Of a stretch of DNA of 64,000 bases, positions 43,343 through 53,112 are shown one piece after another (position 1 is the stretch's first letter; each line of letters begins with the position of its first letter). This stretch comes from Aestuariibaculum sp. M13 (GTDB lineage Bacteria; Bacteroidota; Bacteroidia; Flavobacteriales; Flavobacteriaceae), in contig NZ_JANIAC010000005.1 in assembly GCF_024723255.1 (NCBI RefSeq), positions 124,001-188,000 on the forward strand. Reading direction: 5' to 3'. The notes under the pieces are model-generated. The model saw only the letters and a program-made list of their open reading frames with translations, was not told the origin of the DNA and did not search any database. Made by a program: the position numbers and the translations under genes.

Positions 43343-44098
43343 ATGGCAATTGTTATTCTTCTTTTTGTTTTAATTTTTTACGGGTTTTCATACCATTATA
43401 AGAGCAATATACGTCCTAGAATTATAGGAGCTCGAGGAGAGCATGAGGTGGCAAAAAAGCTAAGCAGACTTAATAAACGAAAGTATCTGGTTTTAAATGA
43501 TGTTTTATTAAAATTCGGAGATTCTACGACACAAATAGATCATATTGTTGTCTGTAAGGCAGGAATTTTTGTGATAGAAACCAAAAACTATAAAGGCTGG
43601 ATTTACGGACACGAACATGCCGAATACTGGACGCAATCTATTTATAAATTCAAGAAGAAACTCAGAAATCCAATTAAACAGAATTGGGTACATGTTTTTG
43701 CTTTAAAGGAGATTTTAGCACCTTTTGGATTTATCGAATATTTTCCAGTTGTTGTTTTTGCTGGTAGCGGAAAGTTAAAGCATGTTACATCGTCTTTACC
43801 GGTTATAAAAACCAAAAAGCTTAGAAGAGCTATAAAGAAATCAACCCAAACGGATTATTTACCTCCTGATATCATGAAGCAGATTACAGATACGTTATTG
43901 GAATCTAATATTACTGACAGAAAAGAAAATAGGAGGCATATAAAACGGGTAAAAAAGCAAGTTAAAGAAAAGAAGAATCAGATAGGCGGAAGATCGTGTC
44001 CTAATTGCGGAGGTAAACTCGTTATTAAAGGCGGGAAATATGGTAGGTTTTATGGGTGCTTGAGCTTCCCAAAGTGTAGATATACAATTAAGTGTTAA
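43343..44098 (+). CDS. NERD-domain nuclease-related protein with C-terminal zinc ribbon
   Basis: 251 residues from ATG 43343; a GTG at 43334 would add three residues. An N-terminal hydrophobic helix anchors it, then the NERD domain: GARGEHEVAKKLSRL, D-S-T-T-Q-I-D-H-I-V-V, and FVIETKNYKGWIYG with the E-x-K of a PD-(D/E)XK-like fold. A topoisomerase-type four-cysteine zinc finger follows at the end (SCPNCGGKLVIKGGKYGRFY then CLSFPKC). The combination suggests nucleic-acid binding near the membrane. The function is unknown. Confidence 0.85.
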   Translation: MAIVILLFVLIFYGFSYHYKSNIRPRIIGARGEHEVAKKLSRLNKRKYLVLNDVLLKFGDSTTQIDHIVVCKAGIFVIETKNYKGWIYGHEHAEYWTQSIYKFKKKLRNPIKQNWVHVFALKEILAPFGFIEYFPVVVFAGSGKLKHVTSSLPVIKTKKLRRAIKKSTQTDYLPPDIMKQITDTLLESNITDRKENRRHIKRVKKQVKEKKNQIGGRSCPNCGGKLVIKGGKYGRFYGCLSFPKCRYTIKC

Positions 44099-44127
44099 TA
44101 CTTGTGATATTCTAGTTGATTGATATA

Positions 44128-44163
44128 AAAAATCCCTGTTCAATCATTCTGGACAGGGATTTT
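44128..44163. terminator. Bidirectional terminator between NERD and DEAD-box genes
   Basis: Arms AAAATCCCTGTTC and the complementary GGACAGGGATTTT with a short loop. A and T runs on both sides allow termination of both convergent genes. Confidence 0.8.
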
Positions 44164-44167
44164 CTTC

Positions 44168-45520
44168 TTATTTTTTCTTATTACGCTTATTGAAGTTTTT
44201 ATCGCCTCGTGTTTTGGGCTTTTTGTATTTCTTTGCGATTTCACGTCGGTAAGAACCTCCTAAATTTTCTTTTTGATTTTTAGCTTTCTTTTCATGAAAT
44301 GCAGGTCCTGGAGCATCTTCTTCGTTACGTTTCGTAGGATTGTTACGTTCTTTTACTTTAGTGCGTTCTTCTTCTAAAAGTTGTTCTGATATTTCAACCA
44401 TGTCAGGGAACTCTAAAACAGGAATTTCCATGTTCATTAAACGTTCGATGTTTTCGCGGGCTTCCTGTTCTTTTTCAGTTGACAGTAAAATAGATTTACC
44501 TTTACGTTCAGCACGACCTGTTCTACCAATACGGTGCATGTAGTTTTCGGGGAAGTCTGGGGTATCTAAATTGATAACATGACTTACGTTTTCAATATCC
44601 AGACCACGAGCCATAACATCTGTAGCTACTAAAATGCGGTTGTCATCATTTCTGAATTGTTCGATGCTTCGTAAACGGTAGTTTTGTGTTTTGTTCGAGT
44701 GAATTACACACAATTCTTCCTTAAAATGAAGGTCTAATTCCTCAAACAGTTTATCGGCAATCTTTTTATTCGATACAAAAACAATCACCTTATTGAATGT
44801 TTCGGCATCATTCAGAATATGAACTAACAAATTTACTTTCGTAAAAAAGTTTGGTACATTATATCGCGTTTGCTCAATATTCTCTAACGGCGTTCCTGAA
44901 ACCGCAATCGATACACGCTCTGGTATGGTGAAGAAATCGTTTAGTAATTCATCTACATCTTCGGTCATTGTCGCCGAAAACATAATATTCTGACGCTTTT
45001 CGGGAAGGATATCAAAAATATTAATTAATTGGTGTCTGAAACCTAAATCCAGCATCACATCAACTTCATCAATCACAAGCTTCTGAATTGATTTCAGCTG
45101 AAGTACGCGACTTAAAGCTAAATCATATAAACGTCCCGGTGTAGCCACTAAAATGTCTAAGCCTTCGGCAACCGCCATTTTTTGAGTGTTAATGTTGGTG
45201 CCTCCATAAACACCAAGTACTCTGGTGTTGATGTATTTGGTAAGTTTTTCAATTTCTTCAACCACCTGAACTACCAATTCGCGGGTAGGTACTAAAATAA
45301 GCACACGTGGATTTTCTTGTTTTGAAAATTTTAAATTCTTTAAAATTGGTAGCATGTAAGCAAAAGTTTTACCGGTACCAGTTTGTGCAATACCAACAAT
45401 GTCTTTTCCAGAGCTAACAATATTAAAAGCTTCCGCCTGAATAGGTGTAGGTGTTGTAAAACCTAAATCGTCTAAGGCGTTGTATAACGGGGTATTTAAA
45501 TTTAAATCTTTAAAAGTCAA
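44168..45520 (-). CDS. DEAD/DEAH-box RNA helicase
   Basis: 450 residues. It shows the Q motif (FTTPTPIQAEAF), Walker A (AQTGTGKT), DEVD in place of DEAD (VIDEVDVMLD), SAT (FSATMT), and the C-terminal motifs (VATDVMARGLDI, HRIGRTGR). It has a basic C-terminal tail with lysine- and arginine-rich KKAKNQKEN, KKYKKPKTRGD and FNKRNKKK. It likely remodels RNA or ribosome precursors. The start is TTG at 45520, and a TAACTTTG element (minus strand, 45548-45541) precedes it. Confidence 0.92.
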   Translation of the reverse strand: MTFKDLNLNTPLYNALDDLGFTTPTPIQAEAFNIVSSGKDIVGIAQTGTGKTFAYMLPILKNLKFSKQENPRVLILVPTRELVVQVVEEIEKLTKYINTRVLGVYGGTNINTQKMAVAEGLDILVATPGRLYDLALSRVLQLKSIQKLVIDEVDVMLDLGFRHQLINIFDILPEKRQNIMFSATMTEDVDELLNDFFTIPERVSIAVSGTPLENIEQTRYNVPNFFTKVNLLVHILNDAETFNKVIVFVSNKKIADKLFEELDLHFKEELCVIHSNKTQNYRLRSIEQFRNDDNRILVATDVMARGLDIENVSHVINLDTPDFPENYMHRIGRTGRAERKGKSILLSTEKEQEARENIERLMNMEIPVLEFPDMVEISEQLLEEERTKVKERNNPTKRNEEDAPGPAFHEKKAKNQKENLGGSYRREIAKKYKKPKTRGDKNFNKRNKKK

Positions 45521-45540
45521 AACGTATAATTTATAGTGGG

Positions 45541-45548
45541 CAAAGTTA
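45541..45548 (-). promoter_or_regulatory. -7 promoter element of the DEAD-box helicase
   Basis: The plus strand reads CAAAGTTA, that is TAACTTTG on the minus strand, a full TAnnTTTG match about 20 bp before the TTG start. No clear -33 element is seen. Confidence 0.4.
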
Positions 45549-45563
45549 CGCTTATTATTCTAC

Positions 45564-46454
45564 TTACACTAAATGCGTCTTATGTATTTCGATTTGGTAG
45601 CTAGCTTTAAATGTTTTTCCTGATTCTAAACTTAAAATGCCATCTTTGGTTTTAAAGTCCTGATTATGGGATACACTGTCGGCAATGCCTAACCAGGGCT
45701 CAATACAAACGTAATCGCCGTTTGGTTTTGCCCAAATGCCTAAATAGGGAAAATCGTGATAGGATACGGTTATAATATCTCCGGAATGTGCACTATTTAA
45801 AGTGATTTTTCTGGATTTTAAATCTTTAAAAATTAGAGCATCTTTATCGAATAAATTGTGCTTAAGTTTTATGGTATCTGAATTATCTAAAAAAGGAATA
45901 GATTCGTCAAAAATAAGTCCGTCCGAAAGGCTAACCATATGGGTTTCTGAATTTTCAGTATGCTCAAAAACCAGGTTGTAATCTTCATAGGCTTCGTTGT
46001 TGTAAACAGGACATTTAAATGCCGGATGCCCGCCTAAGGAAAAATACATGGTTTTATTGTCCAGATTTTTAATGGTATGAATAATATCTAAGGTGTTTCC
46101 GTTTAGTTTGTAAGTAATCAAAAATTCGAATTTGAACGGGTATGTTATTAAAGATTCCTGATCGTAAGTAAGTTTAAAGGTTATACTATCCTGAGTTTGC
46201 TCGGCTAATTCTATTTTATCGTTATCCCTAATAAAACCGTGTTTAGGTAATGAGTACGGTTTGTCTTCCAGAAAATAGGTGTTGTTTTTTAAGGCTCCGA
46301 TAATGGGAAACAGGTTAGGAGCGTAGCCCGCCCAGACATCGGGGTTGGCATCCCACATAAACTGAGTTTGGTGTTTTACAGAACTTATTTCGCATAATTC
46401 GGCGCCGGTTTTTTTAACGCCAATTTTTAGCAGGTCGTTTTTTAATGTGAACAT
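45564..46454 (-). CDS. Aldose 1-epimerase-like protein (galactose mutarotase fold)
   Basis: 296 residues from ATG 46454; an in-frame TTG at 46481 is less likely. The sequence fits YeaD/LacX-type mutarotase-like proteins: AGYAPNLFPIIGALKNNTY, KHGFIRDN and FSLGGHPAFKCP (His-containing substrate segments), then GIWAKPNGDYVCIEPW near the C-terminus. The catalytic glutamate is probably in the YVCIEPW strand and a histidine in GGHPAFK. It should interconvert sugar anomers; which sugar is unknown. It is divergent from pabB. Confidence 0.85.
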   Translation of the reverse strand: MFTLKNDLLKIGVKKTGAELCEISSVKHQTQFMWDANPDVWAGYAPNLFPIIGALKNNTYFLEDKPYSLPKHGFIRDNDKIELAEQTQDSITFKLTYDQESLITYPFKFEFLITYKLNGNTLDIIHTIKNLDNKTMYFSLGGHPAFKCPVYNNEAYEDYNLVFEHTENSETHMVSLSDGLIFDESIPFLDNSDTIKLKHNLFDKDALIFKDLKSRKITLNSAHSGDIITVSYHDFPYLGIWAKPNGDYVCIEPWLGIADSVSHNQDFKTKDGILSLESGKTFKASYQIEIHKTHLV

Positions 46455-46484
46455 GAACAGAATATTTAAACTAATATACAAAAC

Positions 46485-46516
46485 TTGTGAATTTTTAAGG
46501 ATTCTACCTAAATTTG
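46485..46516 (+). promoter_or_regulatory. pabB promoter
   Basis: TTG at 46485-46487, a 21-bp spacer, and TAAATTTG at 46509-46516. Transcription would begin near 46521, about 13 nt before the TTG start of the gene, supporting that start. Confidence 0.6.
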
Positions 46517-46533
46517 CGCCATAATTTTTTCAC

Positions 46534-47826
46534 TTGAGAGCAGTACAAAATCGTCATATCGAAGACATTCAGTTGTTTAAGCAAAAATTGTTGTTGTGGA
46601 GTCAGCAGTTTGAAGATGTTGTTTGGTTGGATTCCAACAATTACAAACAGCAATATGGACAATATGACGCTGTGTTAGCAGTTGATGCATTTACCAGTAT
46701 TAAAACTGATTATACACAGGCATTCGAGCAGTTAAAAGACTATCAAACTCAGGCCAAAGATTGGATTTTTGGGTATTTGACCTATGATTTAAAAAATGCT
46801 GTTGAGCCTTTAAAATCTGAAAATTTCGATGGTTTGGAGTTTCCTGATTTATACTTTTTTCAGCCAAAACGTTTATTCTTTTTAAAAGATAATCAGGTTG
46901 AAATGCTGTATTTAAATATGGTAGATGATGAAATGGATATTGACATTGAAGATATTATGTCAGTTGATATTTCTGAAAAACAATTACAAAGTGATCCTAT
47001 AAAAATTCACCTTCGCATTCATAAAGACGCCTATCAGGAAAAGGTGAAAGCTATGTTGAACCATATTCACCGTGGTGATATTTATGAGGCTAATTTTTGT
47101 CAGGAATTTTATGCTGAAGACACTCAGATTCAACCGTTGGAAATTTATAATAAGCTAAACAATATTTCTAATCCGCCATTTGCCACATTTTTAAAATGTA
47201 ACGATAAATATTTATTATCGGCTTCACCCGAGCGTTACATAAAAAAAGAAGGTAACAAAGTCATTTCTCAACCCATTAAGGGGACTGCCAAGCGCGCTAA
47301 AGATTTGGCTGAAGATGAACAACTGAAAAAGGAGTTGGTTGAAAATGAAAAGGAGCGCAGTGAGAATATTATGATTGTAGATTTGGTGCGTAACGATTTA
47401 TCTAAAACCGCCATTCGAGGTAGTGTTGAGGTCGAAGAGTTGTGTAAGATTTACACCTTCGATCAGGTGCATCAAATGATATCGACAGTGAAATCGGAAG
47501 TAACACCAGAAACGCATCCGGTGGACATAATTGAAACCACATTCCCTATGGGAAGCATGACCGGAGCACCAAAGTTTTCGGCAATGAAAATTATTGAAGC
47601 TTTGGAAGAAACCAAACGCGGGCTATATTCCGGAGCTGTGGGGTATTTTTCTCCAACCGGAAATTTCGATTTCAACGTGGTGATTAGAAGTATTCTTTAT
47701 AATGAACCTAAAAAATACGTTTCCTATTCCGTTGGAGGTGCTATTACAGCAAAAAGCGACCCGATAAAGGAATATGAAGAGTGCCTTGTGAAAGCCAAAG
47801 CCATGCGCCAGGTGTTGGAGGACTAA
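46534..47826 (+). CDS. pabB: Aminodeoxychorismate synthase component I
   Basis: 430 residues. The chorismate-binding domain (residues about 170-430) has the family motifs HRGDIYEANFCQEF, SASPERYIK, SQPIKGTAKRAKD, IMIVDLVRNDLSKTA and SMTGAPKFSAMKIIE. It should convert chorismate and ammonia to 4-amino-4-deoxychorismate for folate, with an amidotransferase partner not seen here. The TTG at 46534 is used because the promoter ends 17 bp before it and no ATG precedes. Its stop overlaps the convergent gene by 4 bp. Confidence 0.9.
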   Translation: MRAVQNRHIEDIQLFKQKLLLWSQQFEDVVWLDSNNYKQQYGQYDAVLAVDAFTSIKTDYTQAFEQLKDYQTQAKDWIFGYLTYDLKNAVEPLKSENFDGLEFPDLYFFQPKRLFFLKDNQVEMLYLNMVDDEMDIDIEDIMSVDISEKQLQSDPIKIHLRIHKDAYQEKVKAMLNHIHRGDIYEANFCQEFYAEDTQIQPLEIYNKLNNISNPPFATFLKCNDKYLLSASPERYIKKEGNKVISQPIKGTAKRAKDLAEDEQLKKELVENEKERSENIMIVDLVRNDLSKTAIRGSVEVEELCKIYTFDQVHQMISTVKSEVTPETHPVDIIETTFPMGSMTGAPKFSAMKIIEALEETKRGLYSGAVGYFSPTGNFDFNVVIRSILYNEPKKYVSYSVGGAITAKSDPIKEYEECLVKAKAMRQVLED

Positions 47827-48515
47827 TCTAAATTTGTTTCAAAGGTTTTTTTTACCCAGTTAATAATAGTGTCAATGCGTTTTTCTTCAATGTGCTTTAT
47901 GGAAGCAATATCTTTTATGGTTAGTTTTCCAAAGACATACAAATCAATAATATTCGAGACATTAATAGGTAGTCGACTATAAATATTACCTATAACCTGT
48001 TGCGAATTGTTGCGTTTTGATGCTTTTGTATTAAAAGCATTGAGTATAGAGTGGTTATTATCATCATATAAGAACATGTGTTTATCATGACCGTTTTGTT
48101 GATAGGAGATATCATTAAGGTCTTCATTCATCACATAATCAAAGCCATCGTCAATGGTATACTCTTCTTCAAGCGCTTTCAATTCATCTTCTAAAAGGTT
48201 ACGTGTACTAATGGTGTTTTTATGAAAGGCTTCTTTTTCGTAAATGCTGTCCAACTGAGTGTTAACCATTTTAAAAAGCTTCATTTTCAGGGTATTGTTG
48301 TCAATATCTACATCATAGCCTTTTTCGTAAAAAGCCACGAGCGTGTCATCTACTACACCATTTGAAGAATACATTTTTCTGGGAATAATACCGGTCGATT
48401 CAGCAATGTAAAGTCGGTGTTTAACATAAGGATGAAGTTGTTGAGACGCTGAAATAACCTTTTTGTTGAAAGCAATCTGTGTTGCTTTGTCGTTTAATTT
48501 ATCAATTGTGCTCAT
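47823..48515 (-). CDS. Divergent sigma-70-like / HTH protein
   Basis: 230 residues from ATG 48515 (a GTG at 48524 adds three). The C-terminus (about 185-230: RLPINVSNIIDLYVFGKLTI then KDIASIKHIEEKRIDTIINW) resembles the region 4 helix-turn-helix of sigma factors. The N-terminus (LHPYVKHRLYIAES and DTLVAFYEK) weakly resembles region 2. A long acidic, low-complexity middle (about 95-165) separates them. The product may be a transcription factor of the ECF-like type conserved in Flavobacteriaceae. The call is tentative. Confidence 0.5.
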   Translation of the reverse strand: MSTIDKLNDKATQIAFNKKVISASQQLHPYVKHRLYIAESTGIIPRKMYSSNGVVDDTLVAFYEKGYDVDIDNNTLKMKLFKMVNTQLDSIYEKEAFHKNTISTRNLLEDELKALEEEYTIDDGFDYVMNEDLNDISYQQNGHDKHMFLYDDNNHSILNAFNTKASKRNNSQQVIGNIYSRLPINVSNIIDLYVFGKLTIKDIASIKHIEEKRIDTIINWVKKTFETNLD

Positions 48516-48627
48516 AATCCTCACGTATTAAAATTACTATTAAAAGATACTAAATTTCGAGATTTAAAACTAAAATTTTGTTGCATTTTAAATGCTTGTA
48601 GGATATCATTTTCAAAAGGCATTATTG

Positions 48628-48635
48628 TATATTTG
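48628..48635 (+). promoter_or_regulatory. tilS -7 element, possibly leaderless transcript
   Basis: TATATTTG lies 4 bp before the ATG at 48640, so with the usual distance from -7 to transcription start, the mRNA could begin at or next to the A of the start codon. No TTG is seen 19-21 bp upstream. Confidence 0.4.
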
Positions 48636-48639
48636 AAAC

Positions 48640-49965
48640 ATGCTTAAAGAATTTCAAGACCATATAGAATCTCGTTTATCGTTCTTAAAGGAGAGTAAAT
48701 TGCTCATTGCCATTTCCGGCGGAATTGATAGCGTGGTGTTAACACAGCTTTGTGTAAAGTCTAACCTGAATATAGCGCTGGCCCATTGTAATTTTAATTT
48801 ACGAGGAGATGAAAGTGATGCCGATGAAGATTTTGTGTTGCAACTGGCAGAAGATTTAGAATTGGAAGTTTTTGTAGAAAGTTTTGATACCAAGGCTTAC
48901 GCCGAAGAAAACAAGCGTTCTATACAAATGGCGGCTCGCGAGTTAAGGTATAATTGGTTTACTGAATTGTCAGAGCAGTTAAAATTTGATTATGTGCTAA
49001 CAGCCCATCATGCCGATGATAACTTAGAAACCTTTTTAATCAATTTTACGCGTGGTACAGGTTTGGAAGGTTTAACCGGAATTCCGGAGGTAAACGATAT
49101 TTTCGTGCGTCCGTTATTGCCTTTTTCAAACGAACAGATTGCCGGTTATGCAAAAAGCAATAAGATTAAATGGCGGGACGATAGCAGTAATAGATCCACT
49201 AAATATTTAAGAAATAAATTGCGTCACGATGTGATTCCAATTCTTAAGGAGATTAACCCAAGTTTATTGCAGAGTTTTCAGAATACACTAAGTAATTTAA
49301 ATGATACGTCGCGTATTGTTGAAGATGCAATCGAAAAATTTCAGAAGGAGGCTATTGAAGATGTTTCCAATCAGCATATAAAATATAAAGTTGAAGCCTT
49401 TAAAAAACTAGCAGAACCCAAAGCGTATTTGTATGAAATTTTTAAAGATTACGGATTCACCCAATGGGATGATATTCTAAATTTACTTTCGGCGCAGCCC
49501 GGAAAATATGTCGCTTCGGCAACACATCGATTAATTAAAGATCGCGATATTTTAATTCTTACGAATAGTTTTTCAGATGAAATTTCCGAAGAATATATAG
49601 AGGTTTTAGATACGAATACAACTTTGAAAATCCCTAATGGATTTCTGGAGTTTTCTGAAGTCGATACTATAGATACGCAACATCATGAGAATTGCATTTA
49701 TATAGACAAAGCGTTACTGCATAGTCCGCTTACTATCCGTCAGAAAAAACAAGGTGATGCTTTTTCTCCTTTAGGGATGAAAGGCAAAAAGAAAAAGTTG
49801 AGTAAATATTTTAAAGACGAGAAGTTTTCGTTGGTTGATAAAGAAAATACCTGGTTGTTTTGTAGTGATGAAAATATTGTCTGGGTAATTGGCAAGCGTG
49901 CTGACGACCGATTTAAAGTCACCGATAAGACGAAACATATTTTAAAAATAGAATTAATTCAATAA
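48640..49965 (+). CDS. tilS: tRNA(Ile)-lysidine synthase
   Basis: 441 residues. TilS adds lysine to C34 of the CAU-anticodon tRNA(Ile), an essential modification in the cytoplasm. The ATP-pyrophosphatase PP-loop is SGGIDSVVL (residues about 26-34), followed by [32 protein letters not shown] and the [13 protein letters not shown] segment. The C-terminal TilS domain carries [19 protein letters not shown]. Its stop overlaps the ATG of adenine deaminase by one base (TAATG), so they are co-translated. Confidence 0.95.
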   Translation: MLKEFQDHIESRLSFLKESKLLIAISGGIDSVVLTQLCVKSNLNIALAHCNFNLRGDESDADEDFVLQLAEDLELEVFVESFDTKAYAEENKRSIQMAARELRYNWFTELSEQLKFDYVLTAHHADDNLETFLINFTRGTGLEGLTGIPEVNDIFVRPLLPFSNEQIAGYAKSNKIKWRDDSSNRSTKYLRNKLRHDVIPILKEINPSLLQSFQNTLSNLNDTSRIVEDAIEKFQKEAIEDVSNQHIKYKVEAFKKLAEPKAYLYEIFKDYGFTQWDDILNLLSAQPGKYVASATHRLIKDRDILILTNSFSDEISEEYIEVLDTNTTLKIPNGFLEFSEVDTIDTQHHENCIYIDKALLHSPLTIRQKKQGDAFSPLGMKGKKKKLSKYFKDEKFSLVDKENTWLFCSDENIVWVIGKRADDRFKVTDKTKHILKIELIQ

Positions 49966-51590
49966 TGACTGTAGTACAAGGACAAATTGTCGATATATTA
50001 AATCAGCGAATTTTTAAAGGTGAAGTTACTATTACAGATGGGAAAATTTCATCTATTGAAGCAAAGGACCATGATGTGAATCATTATATTCTTCCGGGAT
50101 TTGTTGATGCGCATATACATATCGAAAGTTCTATGTTGGTGCCCAGTGAGTTTGCCCGATTGGCTGTGACTCATGGTACAGTAGCTACAGTTTCCGATCC
50201 GCATGAAATAGCCAATGTTCTTGGTGTTGAAGGTGTAGAGTTTATGATTGAAAACGGAAAACAAGTGCCATTTAAATTCAATTTTGGAGGGCCTTCCTGT
50301 GTACCTGCTACTACTTTTGAATCGGCTGGAGCTGTAATTGATTCCGATGATATTAAGACCTTACTTGAAAACCCGGATATTAAATATCTGGCGGAAATGA
50401 TGAATTATCCCGGCGTTTTGTTTGATGATGACGAAGTCATGAAAAAATTGTCCTGGGCTAAACATTATAATAAACCTATTGATGGTCATGCACCCGGTTT
50501 ACGAGGGGATGCTGTTACAAAATATATTAACGCAGGCATAACTACGGATCATGAGTGTTTTACATATGAAGAGGCTTTAGAGAAGCTTCAAAAAGGTATG
50601 AAAATTTTAATTCGGGAGGGTAGTGCAGCGAAAAACTTTGAAGCTTTAATCGGTTTGGCTTCTCAGCATTATAACCACATGATGTTTTGTAGCGATGATA
50701 AACACCCTGATGATTTGTTAATCGACCATATAAATAAGCTTTGTGCACGTGCGGCAGCAAAAGGTGTCGACGTGTTTAAAGTGTTACAGATGGCTTGTAT
50801 TAATCCGGTGAAACATTATAATTTAGATGTCGGGTTGTTGAATGTTGGTGATGCTGCCGATTGTATTGTAGTTGAAGACTTAAAAGATTTTAAAACCATT
50901 CAAACCTATGTGGATGGCGAGTTGGTTTTTGATAATGGAACATCTTTAATTAAACCGGTAGCCTTCGAAAATCTGAATAATTTCAATTGTGATAAAAAAT
51001 CAATTGAAGATTTTAAAGTAGAATCTTCTGCGAAGCAAATTCGAGTTATTGAAGCATTGGAAGGGCAGTTGGTTACCAATGAGCTAATTGAAGAGGCCAA
51101 GGTTGTTAATGGTAATCTGGTATCGAACGTTGAAAAGGATATTCTAAAAATGACGGTGGTTAACCGATATAAAAACCAGATCCCAGCGATGGCATTTATT
51201 AAAAATTTCGGATTGAAAGAAGGAGCAATAGCGTCTTCTGTGGGGCACGATTCTCATAATATCATTGCGGTAGGCGTTTCCGATGAAGCGATTTGTAAAG
51301 CTGTGAATTTATTAATTGAAAATAAAGGAGGTATATGTGCCGTATCAGATAATGAAGAACAGGTTTTACCTTTACCTGTGGCTGGAATTATAAGTGACGG
51401 AGATGGAAAAACTGTTGGAGAAGCTTATGCAAAACTTGATGCTATGGCTAAAGATTTGGGTAGTACGTTGTATGCACCGTACATGACCTTGTCTTTTATG
51501 GCTTTACTTGTTATTCCATCATTGAAATTGAGCGATAAAGGGTTGTTTGATGGAACGAATTTTAAATTTACTACATTAGAAGTTAATTAA
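49965..51590 (+). CDS. ade: Adenine deaminase
   Basis: 541 residues. The enzyme deaminates adenine to hypoxanthine for purine salvage or catabolism. Metal-binding amidohydrolase motif [11 protein letters not shown], then [16 protein letters not shown] and [12 protein letters not shown] are visible, and a C-terminal adenine-deaminase domain follows with [19 protein letters not shown]. It overlaps tilS by one base and is followed by a YheT-type hydrolase at 2 bp. The IorAB-like hydroxylase cluster begins about 1 kb downstream, so hypoxanthine oxidation could be linked. Confidence 0.94.
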   Translation: MTVVQGQIVDILNQRIFKGEVTITDGKISSIEAKDHDVNHYILPGFVDAHIHIESSMLVPSEFARLAVTHGTVATVSDPHEIANVLGVEGVEFMIENGKQVPFKFNFGGPSCVPATTFESAGAVIDSDDIKTLLENPDIKYLAEMMNYPGVLFDDDEVMKKLSWAKHYNKPIDGHAPGLRGDAVTKYINAGITTDHECFTYEEALEKLQKGMKILIREGSAAKNFEALIGLASQHYNHMMFCSDDKHPDDLLIDHINKLCARAAAKGVDVFKVLQMACINPVKHYNLDVGLLNVGDAADCIVVEDLKDFKTIQTYVDGELVFDNGTSLIKPVAFENLNNFNCDKKSIEDFKVESSAKQIRVIEALEGQLVTNELIEEAKVVNGNLVSNVEKDILKMTVVNRYKNQIPAMAFIKNFGLKEGAIASSVGHDSHNIIAVGVSDEAICKAVNLLIENKGGICAVSDNEEQVLPLPVAGIISDGDGKTVGEAYAKLDAMAKDLGSTLYAPYMTLSFMALLVIPSLKLSDKGLFDGTNFKFTTLEVN

Positions 51591-51592
51591 TT

Positions 51593-52549
51593 ATGCCGGT
51601 ATTACATAGTACATATAGTCCATCGTTTGTTTTTAGAAACGGATTCGTTTCTACCGTTTATTCTGGGTTAATTCGTTCGGTAAAACTTGAGCAGGAACGC
51701 AAGCGTATTGAACTTAGAGATGGAGACTTTTTAGATTTAGACTGGAGTTATGCTTCAGCTAAGTCAGATAAACTTATTTTGTGTTTTCACGGTTTGGAAG
51801 GTAATGGGCAACGCCCGTATCTTACCGCAACGGCAAAGCTGTTTAATGAGAATCATGCCGATGCCATTTGTGTGAATTTCAGAGGGTGTAGTGGCGAAGA
51901 TAATTTAAAATTCAGAAGTTATCATTCAGGTGCTACTGAAGATCTGGAAGATGTGCTTGAGCATGTTTTTAGTCTGAATATATATTCTGAAATTTATTTA
52001 TATGGTATTAGTCTTGGAGCCAATCTTATTCTAAAATATTTAGGAGAACGCAATGATGTTCCTGAGCAGATAAAGGCTGCAGTGGCCGTGTCGGTTCCGG
52101 CAGATTTAAATGGTTCCTGCAAGGAATTGTTAAAACCTAAAAACCGCCCTTATGCGAATCGATTCCTGAATCATTTAAAGAAAAAGTTATTGAATAAAGC
52201 GGTAAAATATCCGAAAGATTTATCGTTTGAAGAATTTTGTACCATCAACACGTTACGTGATTTTGATGAGGTATATACCGCAAAAGCCCATGGATTTAGA
52301 GATGCTTCTGATTATTACGAGAAAAGTAGTTGCTTACAGTTTCTTCCTAATATAAAGACAAAAACACTTATTATTAATGCCTTGAATGACTCTTTCTTAT
52401 CGCCAGAGTGTTATCCAGTGAAAGAGGCAAAACAAAATCCGAATCTGTTTTTAGAAATGCCAAAGAATGGTGGACATGTTGGTTTTATTGATAAAAGCAA
52501 TGTATATTACAATGAAAAACGGGCTTTAGAGTTTGTTTTTAATTCTTAA
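51593..52549 (+). CDS. YheT-family alpha/beta hydrolase
   Basis: 318 residues. The catalytic serine is in YLYGISLGANLILKYLGE, the acid near NALNDSFLSPECY, and the histidine in NGGHVGFI. FHGLEGNGQRPYL forms the oxyanion region. Members are esterases of unknown natural substrate. It starts 2 bp after the adenine deaminase stop, so it is in the same transcription unit as tilS and ade. Confidence 0.88.
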   Translation: MPVLHSTYSPSFVFRNGFVSTVYSGLIRSVKLEQERKRIELRDGDFLDLDWSYASAKSDKLILCFHGLEGNGQRPYLTATAKLFNENHADAICVNFRGCSGEDNLKFRSYHSGATEDLEDVLEHVFSLNIYSEIYLYGISLGANLILKYLGERNDVPEQIKAAVAVSVPADLNGSCKELLKPKNRPYANRFLNHLKKKLLNKAVKYPKDLSFEEFCTINTLRDFDEVYTAKAHGFRDASDYYEKSSCLQFLPNIKTKTLIINALNDSFLSPECYPVKEAKQNPNLFLEMPKNGGHVGFIDKSNVYYNEKRALEFVFNS

Positions 52550-52600
52550 AAAAAACTTAAAAGCCGAGAGCAAGTATTCTTTTTTGTATTTTTAAAGGAA

Positions 52601-52614
52601 TTGACTTTGGTCAA
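52601..52614. promoter_or_regulatory. CRP/FNR-type palindrome TTGAC-N4-GTCAA
   Basis: A perfect inverted repeat with TTTG between the arms, 31 bp before the ATG of the molybdenum hydroxylase operon. It matches the shape of FNR-family operators (TTGAT/TTGAC half sites with 4-bp spacer). Which regulator binds is not known. Confidence 0.5.
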
Positions 52615-52645
52615 ACAAACAACCTTTAACTTAATACAAATTACA

Positions 52646-53101
52646 ATGCCTGAGTATAAATTACGCATTAACGGTACTTCCCATAGTGTGGATGTAGATA
52701 GCGATACCCCGTTACTTTGGGTATTACGAGATGAGTTGAATCTTCTTGGAACGAAATTCGGATGCGGTATTGGCCAATGTGGCGCGTGTACGGTACATTT
52801 TCAAGGTGCTGCCGTGCGAAGTTGCTTGATAGAGGTGTCTACCATTGGTAATTCTGAAATTACAACCATTGAAGGTTTGTCTGAAGATGGTGATCATCCG
52901 GTGCAAAAGGCGTGGTCAGAACACGATGTGCCGCAGTGTGGCTACTGCCAAAGCGGACAAATAATGAATGCTGCTGCACTGTTAGCCGAAAATTCAAAGC
53001 CTACCGATAAAGATATTGATAATGCCATGAGCGGAAATATTTGCCGTTGTGGTACCTACGTAAGAATCAAGCAAGCCATTAAAACGGCATCTAATCAATA
53101 A
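52646..53101 (+). CDS. (2Fe-2S) small subunit of a molybdenum hydroxylase (IorA-like)
   Basis: 151 residues from ATG 52646, the usual size. The N-terminal plant-type ferredoxin part has [20 protein letters not shown] and the next Cys, and the C-terminal helical part carries the second cluster in [14 protein letters not shown] and NICRCGTY. It carries electrons for a molybdenum cofactor subunit encoded 11 bp downstream. No FAD subunit gene is present, as in isoquinoline 1-oxidoreductase type enzymes, so electrons likely go to a cytochrome or other periplasmic carrier. Confidence 0.95.
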   Translation: MPEYKLRINGTSHSVDVDSDTPLLWVLRDELNLLGTKFGCGIGQCGACTVHFQGAAVRSCLIEVSTIGNSEITTIEGLSEDGDHPVQKAWSEHDVPQCGYCQSGQIMNAAALLAENSKPTDKDIDNAMSGNICRCGTYVRIKQAIKTASNQ

Positions 53102-53112
53102 AAGCAGAACTG

